Positions 44,098 to 53,132 of a DNA stretch of 64,000 bases are shown here, one piece after another. The position numbers and the translations under genes were made by a program. The notes under the pieces were generated by a model. The model was given only the letters and a program-made list of their open reading frames with translations. It made no database searches and was not told the origin of the DNA. This DNA is from Bifidobacterium bohemicum DSM 22767 (GTDB lineage: Bacteria; Actinomycetota; Actinomycetes; Actinomycetales; Bifidobacteriaceae). Where the stretch lies: the NCBI RefSeq assembly GCF_000741525.1, contig NZ_JGYP01000004.1, positions 173,606-237,605 of the forward strand. The letters run 5' to 3'. Position 1 is the first letter of the stretch. Each line of letters begins with the position of its first letter.

Positions 44098-45587
44098 TGC
44101 AATGCATCTCCCTTGCGTATCTGATCCACTTTGCGTTCCAGCCGTTCCTGATCCTCAATCGTGAGCATGGCACTCACGATGAGAGTGGGCACCTTGAAAT
44201 GCTCAGTCAGACCGACTGTGGAAACCACCAGATCCGTTTCAGGATGCGCTTTGAGTTCAGGTTTCAAATCGCGCGAGGCCACGGTCGCCACGATATGAAG
44301 CTCGGAGAACCGCCGCTGGATCTTCGCCCGGAGCAGCTGCGCAGTGCCAAGGCCCGTGGTGCACACCAACAGCACGTTGAACGGCCTGGGCCTCATCTCG
44401 ACGGCCTGCGCGAAATAAACAGTGATGAACCCGGTCTCCTCGTCGTCGATGGGAGCGAGGCCGAAATGCTCGGACAATCCGGTTACGGCCTGCCTGACCA
44501 CATCAAAAAGACGTGGATACTCAAGCTTGATCTGTTCAAGCAGATTGTTGCGAACCTTGATGCCGTTCTCAAGCCGATTGAGCAACGGCTTCATGTGTTT
44601 GGCGAGCCCGGAGAACAGCTCGCGGGCATCGATGCCCTGATAATACGGATCGCGCCTGACCTCGTCGATGAGGTACTGCGTCACAGAACGCACCTGCTGC
44701 GGGATTTCATCCGGAGTGACGCCGCCTCCATCGATCCTTGAAGAAGCAAGATACTGATGAAGGTAATACGTCTCGCTTTCCGGCAGCTTCGCATCAAGGT
44801 AAAGATTCAGATCGTCGATCACCTTTTCGCATACACGCGCGATTTCAGGATGCCGCGTCGACTCGTCCGACTCCTGCGGCCGGAAGCCGTCGTCAATCAG
44901 GGACCCCACCTCACGATAGCGCTCGATAAGAATATACAAATGCGTGAACAGATTGATGCTGTACGGGTACGGTATCTCCGAATGCATCAGATCCTCAACC
45001 AGACTCATCTCATGCTGGATGAAGGCCGCATCACGGCGCTGAATGCGTTGATCCGTCTGCATAAACCGGCCGATGGACGCCACGTCATCGGTCACCAACA
45101 GATCCGTAATTGCGTTACGGATATCAGTTTCACCGCCTTCAATCCACACACAGTCGCCCACACGTTCAAGGGTGAGATGGAATTCGGCCAGCATGCGCCG
45201 TAATGCGGTCAGGTCTGAGGAGATCGCGGAATCACTGATGCAAAAACGGCCCCACAGCTCATCCATGCGATACTGCTGAGGAGAGGTCATCAGCAGGCGT
45301 TTCATCACCTCGTCGCGGCGCTCGACCGAAGTCAGTTGGCTGGCGTCACTGGGGCGTTCGTCACCCCGATCCATCTGATTGAAATAGTTCTGATAGTCAA
45401 GACGATAGCCACGGCCACGCTGCGACTCAATAATGGTGCAATCATCCTGCTGCGCGTTGATCTGTTTGACCAAACGGGCGACGGTTTTAGTGGAGACTCC
45501 TAGCATGTCCGACAATTCGGCACCGGAGACAAAATCGCGACGATTCAAAAGATAGTCGATCAACGATCTTTTATATTCAATCACCAT
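44094..45587 (-). CDS. PRD-containing PTS transcriptional regulator (BglG/LicR-like)
   Basis: The 497-residue regulator has an N-terminal HTH (FVSGAELSDMLGVSTKTVAR, about 19-38) and a second HTH-like part near 100-140. PRD domains with phosphorylatable His (IPYPYSINLFTHLYILIERY near 225, and KHMKPLLNRLENGIKVRNNL near 340) follow. An EIIB-like domain ends the protein with LLVCTTGLGTAQLLRAKIQR near 410. It heads the operon and probably activates it when the sugar is present, through PTS phosphorylation of PRDs and EIIB. Confidence 0.9.
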   Translation of the reverse strand: MVIEYKRSLIDYLLNRRDFVSGAELSDMLGVSTKTVARLVKQINAQQDDCTIIESQRGRGYRLDYQNYFNQMDRGDERPSDASQLTSVERRDEVMKRLLMTSPQQYRMDELWGRFCISDSAISSDLTALRRMLAEFHLTLERVGDCVWIEGGETDIRNAITDLLVTDDVASIGRFMQTDQRIQRRDAAFIQHEMSLVEDLMHSEIPYPYSINLFTHLYILIERYREVGSLIDDGFRPQESDESTRHPEIARVCEKVIDDLNLYLDAKLPESETYYLHQYLASSRIDGGGVTPDEIPQQVRSVTQYLIDEVRRDPYYQGIDARELFSGLAKHMKPLLNRLENGIKVRNNLLEQIKLEYPRLFDVVRQAVTGLSEHFGLAPIDDEETGFITVYFAQAVEMRPRPFNVLLVCTTGLGTAQLLRAKIQRRFSELHIVATVASRDLKPELKAHPETDLVVSTVGLTEHFKVPTLIVSAMLTIEDQERLERKVDQIRKGDALQ

Positions 45588-45828
45588 TTCGATGCCTCCT
45601 CAATTTTGGCATATTACGGAAAACCGGAAGGGAAACCCCGGCACAAGGCACACGGACACGTCCTTAGCCAACGGACATACATAGAAATGCCCAATATATG
45701 AACGCTCAAACGAAGGCACAACACGGTTTCTCTGTTAGAGCAGGAAACCCGCGCTAAGCATAATTCGCGTCACATAATGTACACACGACGGCCCGCAAAA
45801 CCAGCCAAAGCGGGCGATCGGCCCGTAC

Positions 45829-45857
45829 AAAAAAAGCGCCCGCCACATTGCGAGCGC
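45829..45857 (-). terminator. Intrinsic terminator of the MFS gene
   Basis: On the reverse strand GCGCTCGCAATGTGGCGGGCGC is followed by seven T residues, about 60 bases after the MFS stop. Confidence 0.88.
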
Positions 45858-45915
45858 CCGGCACTTTCTCCGAAATCAGCGAAACTCTAGCTCCAGACCG
45901 GTCTAAACCATGAAC

Positions 45916-47367
45916 TCACACCTCGATGGGCTGAAGTTCAGGTGCGTTTGCCGTTCGACGGGCTTTCATCGACACCACGGTAATCACTAATGCCACCAAT
46001 GCAAGTACGATGAGCAGACCGAAGGCGCCGGTCGCCCCTTCGACGGCGGCGAGTTTGTGGTCTTGCGGCAGCCGGGCCGCACTCAACGACAGCGACGCGG
46101 AAAGCACGGTGGTGCCCAACGATCCGGCGTACTGCTGCAATACATTAAACAGTGAGTTGAAGTCGGTTCGGCGGCTGGCCGGCACGAACTTGCTGGCGTC
46201 AGACATGGTGTTGCCGTAACCGAAATTAAAACCGAACCGCAGGAACATATACAACAGAGTCAGCAACAGCAGCGATGCGTCATGCGCCGTCAGGCACAGG
46301 GCCGATGCGCCGATCAGCAGCGAGATGCTGGAGACCGTGAGCACCAAGGTGGGGCCGCGACGGTCGTACACCCTGCCAACCACGGGGGCGATGGCCGCAC
46401 CGAGCAACGAACCAGGCAGCAGCATAAGCCCTGCAGCCAGCGAGTTGATGCCGAGGAACGTTTCCGCGAAAACGGGCAGCAGGAACGAACTGCCGATATT
46501 AATGAACTGAAGGATGAAGTAGTTCGCGCCACGCAACGCGACGATCGGTGATTTGAGCATGCGAAGATCGAGCAAGGGCGAACGGGCGGCGAGACTTCGC
46601 CAGATGAACAGCCCGAATGACGTCACGGTTGCCGCCATCGCCACAGCCACGCGCGGCGAGAACCCGCCGGCGGCGCTGGCTTGGTCGAAAATCTGCGCAA
46701 GGCTGACCAACGCGAGACTCAGCAGGACCAGTCCCAAGGCGTCGAACGATTGATTGAACCCAATTGCGCTCAACCGCAGGTTGGTCTCTCCCAGCACCCA
46801 CGCGACCAGCAACAACGGCACGACCATCACGAAGATGAACCGCCACGAGAAATAGTTGTTGACTAGCCCGCCATAAGTCGGCCCCAGCGCTGGAGCGAAG
46901 GAGGTGACCATGTTGGCCATCCCCACGTACATACCGCGTTCGCTCACCGGCACCAGCGAAAGAATGACGTGGAGCATAAGCGGGGTGGAGATGCCCGTGG
47001 CCGCAGCCTGCAAAAGCCTGCCAGCAAGCAGCAGCCAATAACTCTCCACGGGCAACGCGCACATAACCGTGCCCACCAGGCTTGCGACAATCGCACACCG
47101 GAACAACGGTCGTGTGTCGAAGTGCTTGAGCAGAAAAGCGGAGGTGCTCATCACCAAAGTCACCATCAGCAGATATCCGCTGGTGAGCAGTTGAATGGTG
47201 GAAAGCGGCTTGCCGAACTCCTCGACCATGGTGGGAAACGTGACGTTGAGCGAGGTCTCAGTAAGAATTCCGGTGAACGAGAGCACCGCTGCCGCCGCTA
47301 TGGACAGGTTGGTTCTGACGCTGACGCGCCCCGGAATGGAGGTCGAACAATCTTTTTTGGCTCGCAT
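45916..47367 (-). CDS. MFS transporter, DHA2 (EmrB/QacA) multidrug type
   Basis: The protein has 483 residues from ATG 47367, with GAGG seven bases upstream. About 14 hydrophobic segments fit the DHA2 drug:H+ antiporters. LSFTGILTETSLNVTFPTM matches helix 1, LLAGRLLQAAATGISTPLM the helix 4 motif, and MVTSFAPALGPTYGGLV motif C (GxxxGPxxGG-like), typical of exporters. The substrate is unknown. The gene is divergent from the SDR at 47656. Confidence 0.9.
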   Translation of the reverse strand: MRAKKDCSTSIPGRVSVRTNLSIAAAAVLSFTGILTETSLNVTFPTMVEEFGKPLSTIQLLTSGYLLMVTLVMSTSAFLLKHFDTRPLFRCAIVASLVGTVMCALPVESYWLLLAGRLLQAAATGISTPLMLHVILSLVPVSERGMYVGMANMVTSFAPALGPTYGGLVNNYFSWRFIFVMVVPLLLVAWVLGETNLRLSAIGFNQSFDALGLVLLSLALVSLAQIFDQASAAGGFSPRVAVAMAATVTSFGLFIWRSLAARSPLLDLRMLKSPIVALRGANYFILQFINIGSSFLLPVFAETFLGINSLAAGLMLLPGSLLGAAIAPVVGRVYDRRGPTLVLTVSSISLLIGASALCLTAHDASLLLLTLLYMFLRFGFNFGYGNTMSDASKFVPASRRTDFNSLFNVLQQYAGSLGTTVLSASLSLSAARLPQDHKLAAVEGATGAFGLLIVLALVALVITVVSMKARRTANAPELQPIEV

Positions 47368-47655
47368 AATCATGCCTCGATATCATCTGTAATGTACGGG
47401 ATAATACGAGCAATGCAATGCCCCGACCCCTCTGGACATGTTTCGTATTATATATTCTGCCTCCTACTTTTCGCTAGCTTAAATCGCCTACGCTGGTTTA
47501 GGGATTACCGCACAATGCTCAATACATGCCGCACCGCGCGTCCTCGCGGCGGACACCTTATAATAAGGACTCAGGTGCGACGGCGAACAGCAACGATGAC
47601 CGTCACCTAAAATAGTGTTTACACTTGACTATGACAGGTACAAAGGAGATACATC

Positions 47656-48399
47656 ATGGCAAATCGTCTCGACGGCAAAGTCGCCCTTATTACAGGTGCT
47701 TCCTCTGGCATCGGCTTGGCCATCGCCAAGAAGTTCGTCACTGAGGGCGCAAAGGTCGTGCTTGGCGACATCAACGACGAAAATGGAGAGAAGGCCGCAC
47801 AGGAAATCGGTGAAAATGCCCTATATATCCACCTTGACGTGTCCAACGAGGACGAGTGGATCAAGGCTTACGAGGCCACCATTGCGAAGTTCGGCAAAGT
47901 GAACGTCGTCGTCAACAACGCAGGCATCGCCATCGGCACCAACATCGAGACGGTGCCGCTCGACATCTGGAACAAGACCATCGCCATCAACGGCACCGGC
48001 GTGATGCTCGGCACGAAGTACGGCGTGCAAAACATGAAGAACTTTGGCGGCGGCTCCATCATCAATATGTCCTCCATCGAAGGACTTGTGGGCGAATCCA
48101 TCAATCTTGCCTATAACTTCACCAAGGGCGGCGTCCGCCTGATGACCAAGTCCGCGGCGCTGTACTGCGCAGAACACAAGATGAACATCCGTGTCAACAC
48201 CATCCACCCCGGATACATCCACACACCGATGGTCGATACGCACCCGGATCTGGTCAAGCTTGAGGAGTCGAAGACCCCAATGGGTCACCTTGGTGAAGCC
48301 GATGACATCGCAAACCTGGCCGTATTCCTCGCAAGCGACGAGTCCAAGTTCTCCACTGGTTCCGAGTTTGTGGCAGACGGCGGTTACACCGCCCAGTGA
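47656..48399 (+). CDS. Short-chain dehydrogenase/reductase, alcohol dehydrogenase-like
   Basis: The 247-residue enzyme starts at ATG 47656 with AAAGGAG upstream. It has the Rossmann motif VALITGASSGIGLAI, NNAGIAIGTN and the catalytic Ser in IINMSSIEGLVG with Tyr/Lys in YNFTKGGV. Much of the sequence, including NMSSIEG, VNTIHPGYIHTPMV, KTPMGHLGE and SEFVADGGYTAQ, parallels the R-specific alcohol dehydrogenase of Lactobacillus brevis. The cofactor loop has LGDIND; Asp at that site usually favours NAD. It probably reduces small ketones or aldehydes. Confidence 0.93.
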   Translation: MANRLDGKVALITGASSGIGLAIAKKFVTEGAKVVLGDINDENGEKAAQEIGENALYIHLDVSNEDEWIKAYEATIAKFGKVNVVVNNAGIAIGTNIETVPLDIWNKTIAINGTGVMLGTKYGVQNMKNFGGGSIINMSSIEGLVGESINLAYNFTKGGVRLMTKSAALYCAEHKMNIRVNTIHPGYIHTPMVDTHPDLVKLEESKTPMGHLGEADDIANLAVFLASDESKFSTGSEFVADGGYTAQ

Positions 48400-48426
48400 T
48401 GCATTTGCATCTCCTCGAATTTAAGT

Positions 48427-48468
48427 GACTTGACCCTCATCGCTGAACGCGGTGGGGGTCAAGTCTTT
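48427..48468 (+). terminator. Terminator after the SDR gene
   Basis: GACTTGACCC (48427-48436) pairs with GGGTCAAGTC (48456-48465), followed by TTT. Confidence 0.7.
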
Positions 48469-48573
48469 GAACCATTTGGCAACACACGAGTCACCTACGC
48501 CTGTTCCCAACGGACAGGGCTCCATCCAGTAATGAAACGGAACCTAAGCAGTAGCAAGCAAGAGTCCGGTACG

Positions 48574-48616
48574 AAAAAGTCCCGCTCGCACATCACTTCG
48601 CGCGAGCGGGACTTTT
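48574..48616. terminator. Bidirectional terminator between the SDR and rplI
   Basis: AAAAAGTCCCGCTCGC and GCGAGCGGGACTTTT form a long stem flanked by A and T runs. It suits transcripts from both sides. Confidence 0.88.
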
Positions 48617-48659
48617 CCTTGCTTAAGCTACGGTATCTACAGTACCGAGGGTACTGAAA

Positions 48660-49106
48660 TCACTCCGAGATGACCTTCACGGTGAAGGATGCGGAGATTT
48701 CAGGATGCAGAGCCACGGTGGCCGGGAATTCGCCGGTGGACTTGATGGTCTCGACCTTGATCGACTTGGGGTCGACCGCGGCCTTGGGCTCAAGTGCGGA
48801 GGCGATGTCAACGGCGGAGATACCGCCGAAGAGCTTGCCGGACTCGGATACCTTCGCGGCGATTTCGACGACGGAGCCGTCGATTGCGGCCTTGGCGGCC
48901 ACAGCGTCCTCGCGCGTGGCGACGGACTTGGCCAGGCGAGCGCGCTTCATCGACTCGATCTGATCGGCGGCACCCTTGCTCCACTTGAAAGCAAGACCCT
49001 GCGGAATCAGGTAATTGCGGGCGTAGCCGGCCTTGACGGTGACGACGTCACCGGAATGTCCGAGCTCGGCGACGGTCTTGGTGAGAATAACCTTGGTTTC
49101 AGCCAT
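48660..49106 (-). CDS. rplI: 50S ribosomal protein L9
   Basis: The 148 residues show the L9 signature [20 protein letters not shown], with the RNA-binding N-domain followed by a long helix and C-domain. It is the last gene in the rpsF-ssb-rpsR-rplI operon. Confidence 0.97.
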   Translation of the reverse strand: MAETKVILTKTVAELGHSGDVVTVKAGYARNYLIPQGLAFKWSKGAADQIESMKRARLAKSVATREDAVAAKAAIDGSVVEIAAKVSESGKLFGGISAVDIASALEPKAAVDPKSIKVETIKSTGEFPATVALHPEISASFTVKVISE

Positions 49107-49123
49107 GTTCGTTTCTCCTTGAC

Positions 49124-49372
49124 TCAGCGACCGGTGGTAGCGTACGGCAGGAGCGCCATTTCACGGGCGTTCTTGACTGCGCGGGAAATCTCGCGCTGCT
49201 CCTGAATGGTTACGCCGGTGATGCGACGCGAGCGAATCTTGCCGCGATCGGAAACGAACTTGCGCAGCAACGCGACGTCCTTGTAATCGATCTCGGTAAC
49301 CTTCGCCGCCTTCAGCGGGTTCGGCTTCTTTTTGAACGGTTTGACCGGTGGTTTCGGCCTTTTGCGTGACAT
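49124..49372 (-). CDS. rpsR: 30S ribosomal protein S18
   Basis: The start is ATG 49372 ([20 protein letters not shown]), eight bases after AAAGGAG; ATG 49378 is too close to it. The 82 residues include [19 protein letters not shown] and [20 protein letters not shown], typical of S18. It lies 17 bases before rplI. Confidence 0.97.
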   Translation of the reverse strand: MSRKRPKPPVKPFKKKPNPLKAAKVTEIDYKDVALLRKFVSDRGKIRSRRITGVTIQEQREISRAVKNAREMALLPYATTGR

Positions 49373-49429
49373 AATCATGTCTCCTTTTATTTACGTATGT
49401 ATTCTTCGTTATTCGTTTACTGCCGGACT

Positions 49430-50053
49430 TCAGAACTCGGGCTCGTCGGAGTCTCCCCCGAAATCGGAACTCGCGCCGAACGAGGAAAAGCCCTGATCTG
49501 CCGAACCCGATGCCTGTGAGCTCCACGGGTCGGCTGCAGGGGCCTGTTGTTGAGCAGCGGCGCCAACCGAGGCGCCACCTTGGTAACCAGCACCGCCGGA
49601 ATAACCGGCTCCGCCCTGATACCCCCCATTGCCTCCGTTGTTGTATCCGCCGTTGCCGCCGCGCGAACCGCCCTGGAATCCATTGCTGGAGGACTGACGT
49701 TCCACTTGTGCGGTCGCGTAGCGCAGCGATGGGCCGATCTCGTCGACCTGCATCTCCACGACCGTGCGGTTGGTGCCGTCGTTGGCGGTGTATGAGCGCT
49801 GTTGCAAGCGCCCCTGCGCAATCACACGCATGCCTTTGGAAAGACTTGAGGCGCAATGATTGGCCATATCCCTCCAAGCCGTGCAACGCATGAACAGCGC
49901 ATTGCCGTCCTCGAACTGGTTCGAATTGCGGTTGAACGTACGGGGTGTGGACGCAATCGTGAAGCTTGCCACGGAAGCCCCGCTACCAATGGTTCGCAGC
50001 TCAGGATCCGCAGTCAGATTACCGACGATCGTGATAACTGTCTCACCTGCCAT
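49430..50053 (-). CDS. ssb: Single-stranded DNA-binding protein
   Basis: The 207-residue protein has an OB fold at 1-110 ([40 protein letters not shown]). A Gly/Ala/Tyr/Asn-rich linker follows, then the acidic tip DSDEPEF that recruits partner proteins. The gene sits between rpsF and rpsR in the usual order. Confidence 0.96.
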   Translation of the reverse strand: MAGETVITIVGNLTADPELRTIGSGASVASFTIASTPRTFNRNSNQFEDGNALFMRCTAWRDMANHCASSLSKGMRVIAQGRLQQRSYTANDGTNRTVVEMQVDEIGPSLRYATAQVERQSSSNGFQGGSRGGNGGYNNGGNGGYQGGAGYSGGAGYQGGASVGAAAQQQAPAADPWSSQASGSADQGFSSFGASSDFGGDSDEPEF

Positions 50054-50139
50054 AACGTACCTCCTTCAAAACCTGACGTGCCTTCTAACGACACAGAAAC
50101 GAATAATCATTTTCAAACGGTAAACCGGCTAAGGCCGAA

Positions 50140-50436
50140 TTACTTGGCATCCTTGCGAAGAATCTTCGTGCGGACGACGGAATCGTTCAGGTTGAGAACA
50201 CGGTCGAGCTCATCGCTCACGGCCGGCTCGCAGCTGTAGTTGACCACGACATAGTTGCCTTCGGTCTTTCCGTCGATCTCGTAAGCGAGCTTACGGCGAC
50301 CCCAGAAATCAGGATCCTCAACGGTACCGCCCGCCTTGGTGACGGTTTCCATGTATTCATCGGTCAGCTTCTTCAGGGCTCGTTCGTCAAACTCCGGATC
50401 GGCGATGAACATCAGTTCATATTTGTGTGCAGACAT
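50140..50436 (-). CDS. rpsF: 30S ribosomal protein S6
   Basis: From ATG 50436 (MSAHKYELMFIADPEFDERA), with GGAGG upstream, the protein has 98 residues. RRKLAYEIDGKTEGNYVVVN is the conserved S6 segment. It leads the rpsF-ssb-rpsR-rplI operon. The longer open frame upstream has no ribosome binding site. Confidence 0.97.
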   Translation of the reverse strand: MSAHKYELMFIADPEFDERALKKLTDEYMETVTKAGGTVEDPDFWGRRKLAYEIDGKTEGNYVVVNYSCEPAVSDELDRVLNLNDSVVRTKILRKDAK

Positions 50437-50630
50437 CACCCACCTCCTCTGGACTACAGTCGGCCGCGGGCTTTCCGCGACAGGAGTGTGTATGCATGCC
50501 ACGTGCAAACGCAAAACCGCGCCATACGTAGCTTTTCTATTTTACTGGGCAGTTAAGACAGAGGGCTGCTCCAACTAAGATACTGAGATAACATGCGACC
50601 TTAAGACTCGCGTACGCATCCGTGCGGGTT

Positions 50631-51572
50631 TTACTCCGCATCGTGAGTCAGGGCTTCGAGCAGCTGGTCGTCCCGGGATTGCACGGTCTTCGCAGCCTGC
50701 TCGCCCTGCCAGCCATAGAAGCCCTTGCCGGTCTTGGCTCCCAGATCTCCAGCCTCCACCTTGGCCTTGAGTACCGGATCCTCCCCGGTTTCGCCGGATA
50801 GGTCCTCATACAGGTACTTGGTCAGCGCATCGAACACGTCGAGACCGCCCAGATCGGCGCTGGCGATAGGGCCAAGCACCGCCCAGCGACGGCCCAGGCT
50901 GTATTTGACGATGTCGTCAACGGCCTCCGGAGTGGCGATGCCGCGGTCGACGATGTTCAGGCACTCACGGATGACCGCCATCTGGATTCGGTTGCCGACG
51001 AACCCGAGCGATTCGGTCTTGAGCGGGACGGCGTGCTTGCCGACATGGTTCATCAGCTCGACGGTGACATCCACGGTCTCCTGATCGGTGTGCTCGCCCG
51101 GCACCACCTCCACCAGCGGCATCAACTGGGCGGGGTTCCAGAAATGGGCGACCACGAAGCGACCGGGGCGCCGCAGACCTGACGCGATGGCCGAGGGGCT
51201 GAGCCCGGAGGTATTGGTGGCGAGGATGGCCTCATCCGAGACAATACCCTCGACGGTCCTCCACACGTCGTGCTTGACCTGCAGATCCTCGAGTATCGAT
51301 TCGATGATGAAATCGACGCCCGCGAGCGCCTCGTACTCGGTTGACATGACGATGCGCCCAAGCACGGCGTCTCTGTCCTCTCGTCGGACGATCCCTGCAT
51401 TGATGAATGTATCCAAATCATGCTCGACAAGCCTGCGCCCGCGATCGAGCGCGGCCTGCGCATTATCCACCACGACCACCTCGTAGCCGTTCATCGCGAA
51501 TTGCAGCGCGGTGGCATGACCCATCGTTCCGGCGCCGAGGTTGCCGATTTTCTTGATATCCTGCATCTTCAT
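50631..51572 (-). CDS. 3-hydroxyacyl-CoA dehydrogenase family protein
   Basis: This 313-residue NAD-binding enzyme has the Rossmann motif IGNLGAGTMGHATALQFAMN near residue 12, IESILEDLQVKHDVWRTVEG near 90, and NTSGLSPSAIASGLRRPGRF near 120. AHFWNPAQLMPLVEVVPGE carries the catalytic His. GFVGNRIQMAVIRECLNIVD starts the C-terminal domain. Such single-domain proteins act on 3-hydroxyacyl-CoA, 3-hydroxybutyryl-CoA, L-gulonate or carnitine. No other beta-oxidation gene is near, so the true substrate may be a hydroxy acid. GGAG precedes the ATG by seven bases. Confidence 0.85.
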   Translation of the reverse strand: MKMQDIKKIGNLGAGTMGHATALQFAMNGYEVVVVDNAQAALDRGRRLVEHDLDTFINAGIVRREDRDAVLGRIVMSTEYEALAGVDFIIESILEDLQVKHDVWRTVEGIVSDEAILATNTSGLSPSAIASGLRRPGRFVVAHFWNPAQLMPLVEVVPGEHTDQETVDVTVELMNHVGKHAVPLKTESLGFVGNRIQMAVIRECLNIVDRGIATPEAVDDIVKYSLGRRWAVLGPIASADLGGLDVFDALTKYLYEDLSGETGEDPVLKAKVEAGDLGAKTGKGFYGWQGEQAAKTVQSRDDQLLEALTHDAE

Positions 51573-51940
51573 ACATCCACTCCTTATGGAAACGTTCAGG
51601 GAACATCCTCCCCCAAGGATAGACCTTCAGCACTGGTCGGTGTTCCGCGCGTGGGTGGATTCCAACGGGAAAGGAAGTCGGTCCATTGCCGATGCGCCGG
51701 TGGCATGCGCACAGCGGTCGCATTGGCAGCGCCAACGACGTTCGCAACCCGCATGCCGCAGGCCAAAAGGGTGAAAGCGCACAAATCGCGACTCTTCACA
51801 CAATCACCCCGTTCTTCGCGAGTCTGCCCACCACGGCTTGTATATTAGAAGGTGGTTTGCCCCTATAACGCTAAGGCCGACATTCGGTTTATGGTGGTAT
51901 CGGGCTTGCGATGACGGCCGGCGCACACGAAAGGCGAGAC
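51573..51940. other. Divergent intergenic region before prs
   Basis: About 370 bases hold no convincing ORF. It should contain both promoters; no clear hairpin or RNA gene was seen. Confidence 0.4.
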
Positions 51941-52957
51941 ATGACGGCGATTCTCGAAGGCACTCCCAAAAAACGCATGGTTCTGGTGACGGGTCGAGCA
52001 TACCCGGAACAGGCCGAGGCCACTGCAGAATGTCTAGGCATCGAACCGCTTGAAACCACCGCCTACGACTTCGCCAACGGTGAGATGTACGTGCGCTACA
52101 CCCAGCCGGTGCGAGGTGCGGACGTCTTCGTTCTGCAGGCGCACACCCAGCCCATCAACAAATGGATCATGGAACAACTGCTGATGGTTGACGCGCTCAA
52201 GCGCGCCTCGGCCCGCTCCATCACCGTCGTGGCGCCGTTCCTCGGCTATTCCCGTCAGGACAAGAAGGGCCTGGGGCGCGAACCGATCACCGCACGGCTC
52301 ATGTTCGACCTTTTCCGCTCCGCCGGCGCTGACCGCATCATGACCGTTGACCTGCACGCCTCGCAGGAACAGGGCTTCTTCGACGGACCGGTGGACCACT
52401 TGACCGCGACCCCCGTGCTGCTTGACTACGTGCGCGGCTCCATGCCGCTTGAAAACGCGACCGTCGTCTCACCGGATGCGGGGCGTATCAAGGTCTCCGA
52501 GCAGTGGGCCGCGAAACTCGGCGGGCTGCCGCTGGCCTTCATCCACAAGACGCGCGACGTCACGCGCCCCAACCACGCGGTGGCCCACGGCATCATCGGC
52601 GAGGTCGCCGGACACGACTGCCTGGTGGTCGACGACATGATCGACACCGCCGGCACCATCTGCGAGGCCGTGCGCACCCTGCGCGATGCGGGCGCGAAGT
52701 CCGTTACGCTTGCCGCCACCCACGGCATTCTTTCCGACCCGGCCGTCGAACGGCTCAAGGATTGCGGCGCACGCGAAATCGTGCTGATGGATACGGTGCC
52801 GGTGCCCGCCGAAAAGCGTCTGCCCAACATGACCGTACTTTCCGTGGCCCCGCTGCTGGCCGCCGGCATCCGCTCCGTGTTCGAATCCGGTTCCGTCTCC
52901 ACGTTGATGAACGGTCTGCCCGCAGACATGCACCCACGCAACCTCTACGCGCGCTGA
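51941..52957 (+). CDS. prs: Ribose-phosphate pyrophosphokinase
   Basis: The enzyme makes PRPP from ribose 5-phosphate and ATP for nucleotide, His, Trp and NAD synthesis. The start is ATG 51941 (MTAILEGTPKKRMVLVTGRA), with AAAGG upstream, giving 338 residues; an ATG 30 bases earlier lacks one. TVVAPFLGYSRQDKKGLGRE, RIMTVDLHASQEQGFFDGPV and the PRPP-binding CLVVDDMIDTAGTICEAVRT are present. No operon partner is visible. Confidence 0.95.
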   Translation: MTAILEGTPKKRMVLVTGRAYPEQAEATAECLGIEPLETTAYDFANGEMYVRYTQPVRGADVFVLQAHTQPINKWIMEQLLMVDALKRASARSITVVAPFLGYSRQDKKGLGREPITARLMFDLFRSAGADRIMTVDLHASQEQGFFDGPVDHLTATPVLLDYVRGSMPLENATVVSPDAGRIKVSEQWAAKLGGLPLAFIHKTRDVTRPNHAVAHGIIGEVAGHDCLVVDDMIDTAGTICEAVRTLRDAGAKSVTLAATHGILSDPAVERLKDCGAREIVLMDTVPVPAEKRLPNMTVLSVAPLLAAGIRSVFESGSVSTLMNGLPADMHPRNLYAR

Positions 52958-53132
52958 GGCCTGTCTGCTGATGCGTCATGCGAACTGACGGCACGCAACG
53001 GTTCGCCCACACGACGCATCGCGGCACACGGTGGCAAGACAGTCGAAGGACTTGAGGACAGTATCGACCCATTGCATTGGCAAGCCGAACCTGGCGCCGA
53101 CGTCGTCCGACAACCTCTTGCCTAAACTCGGC

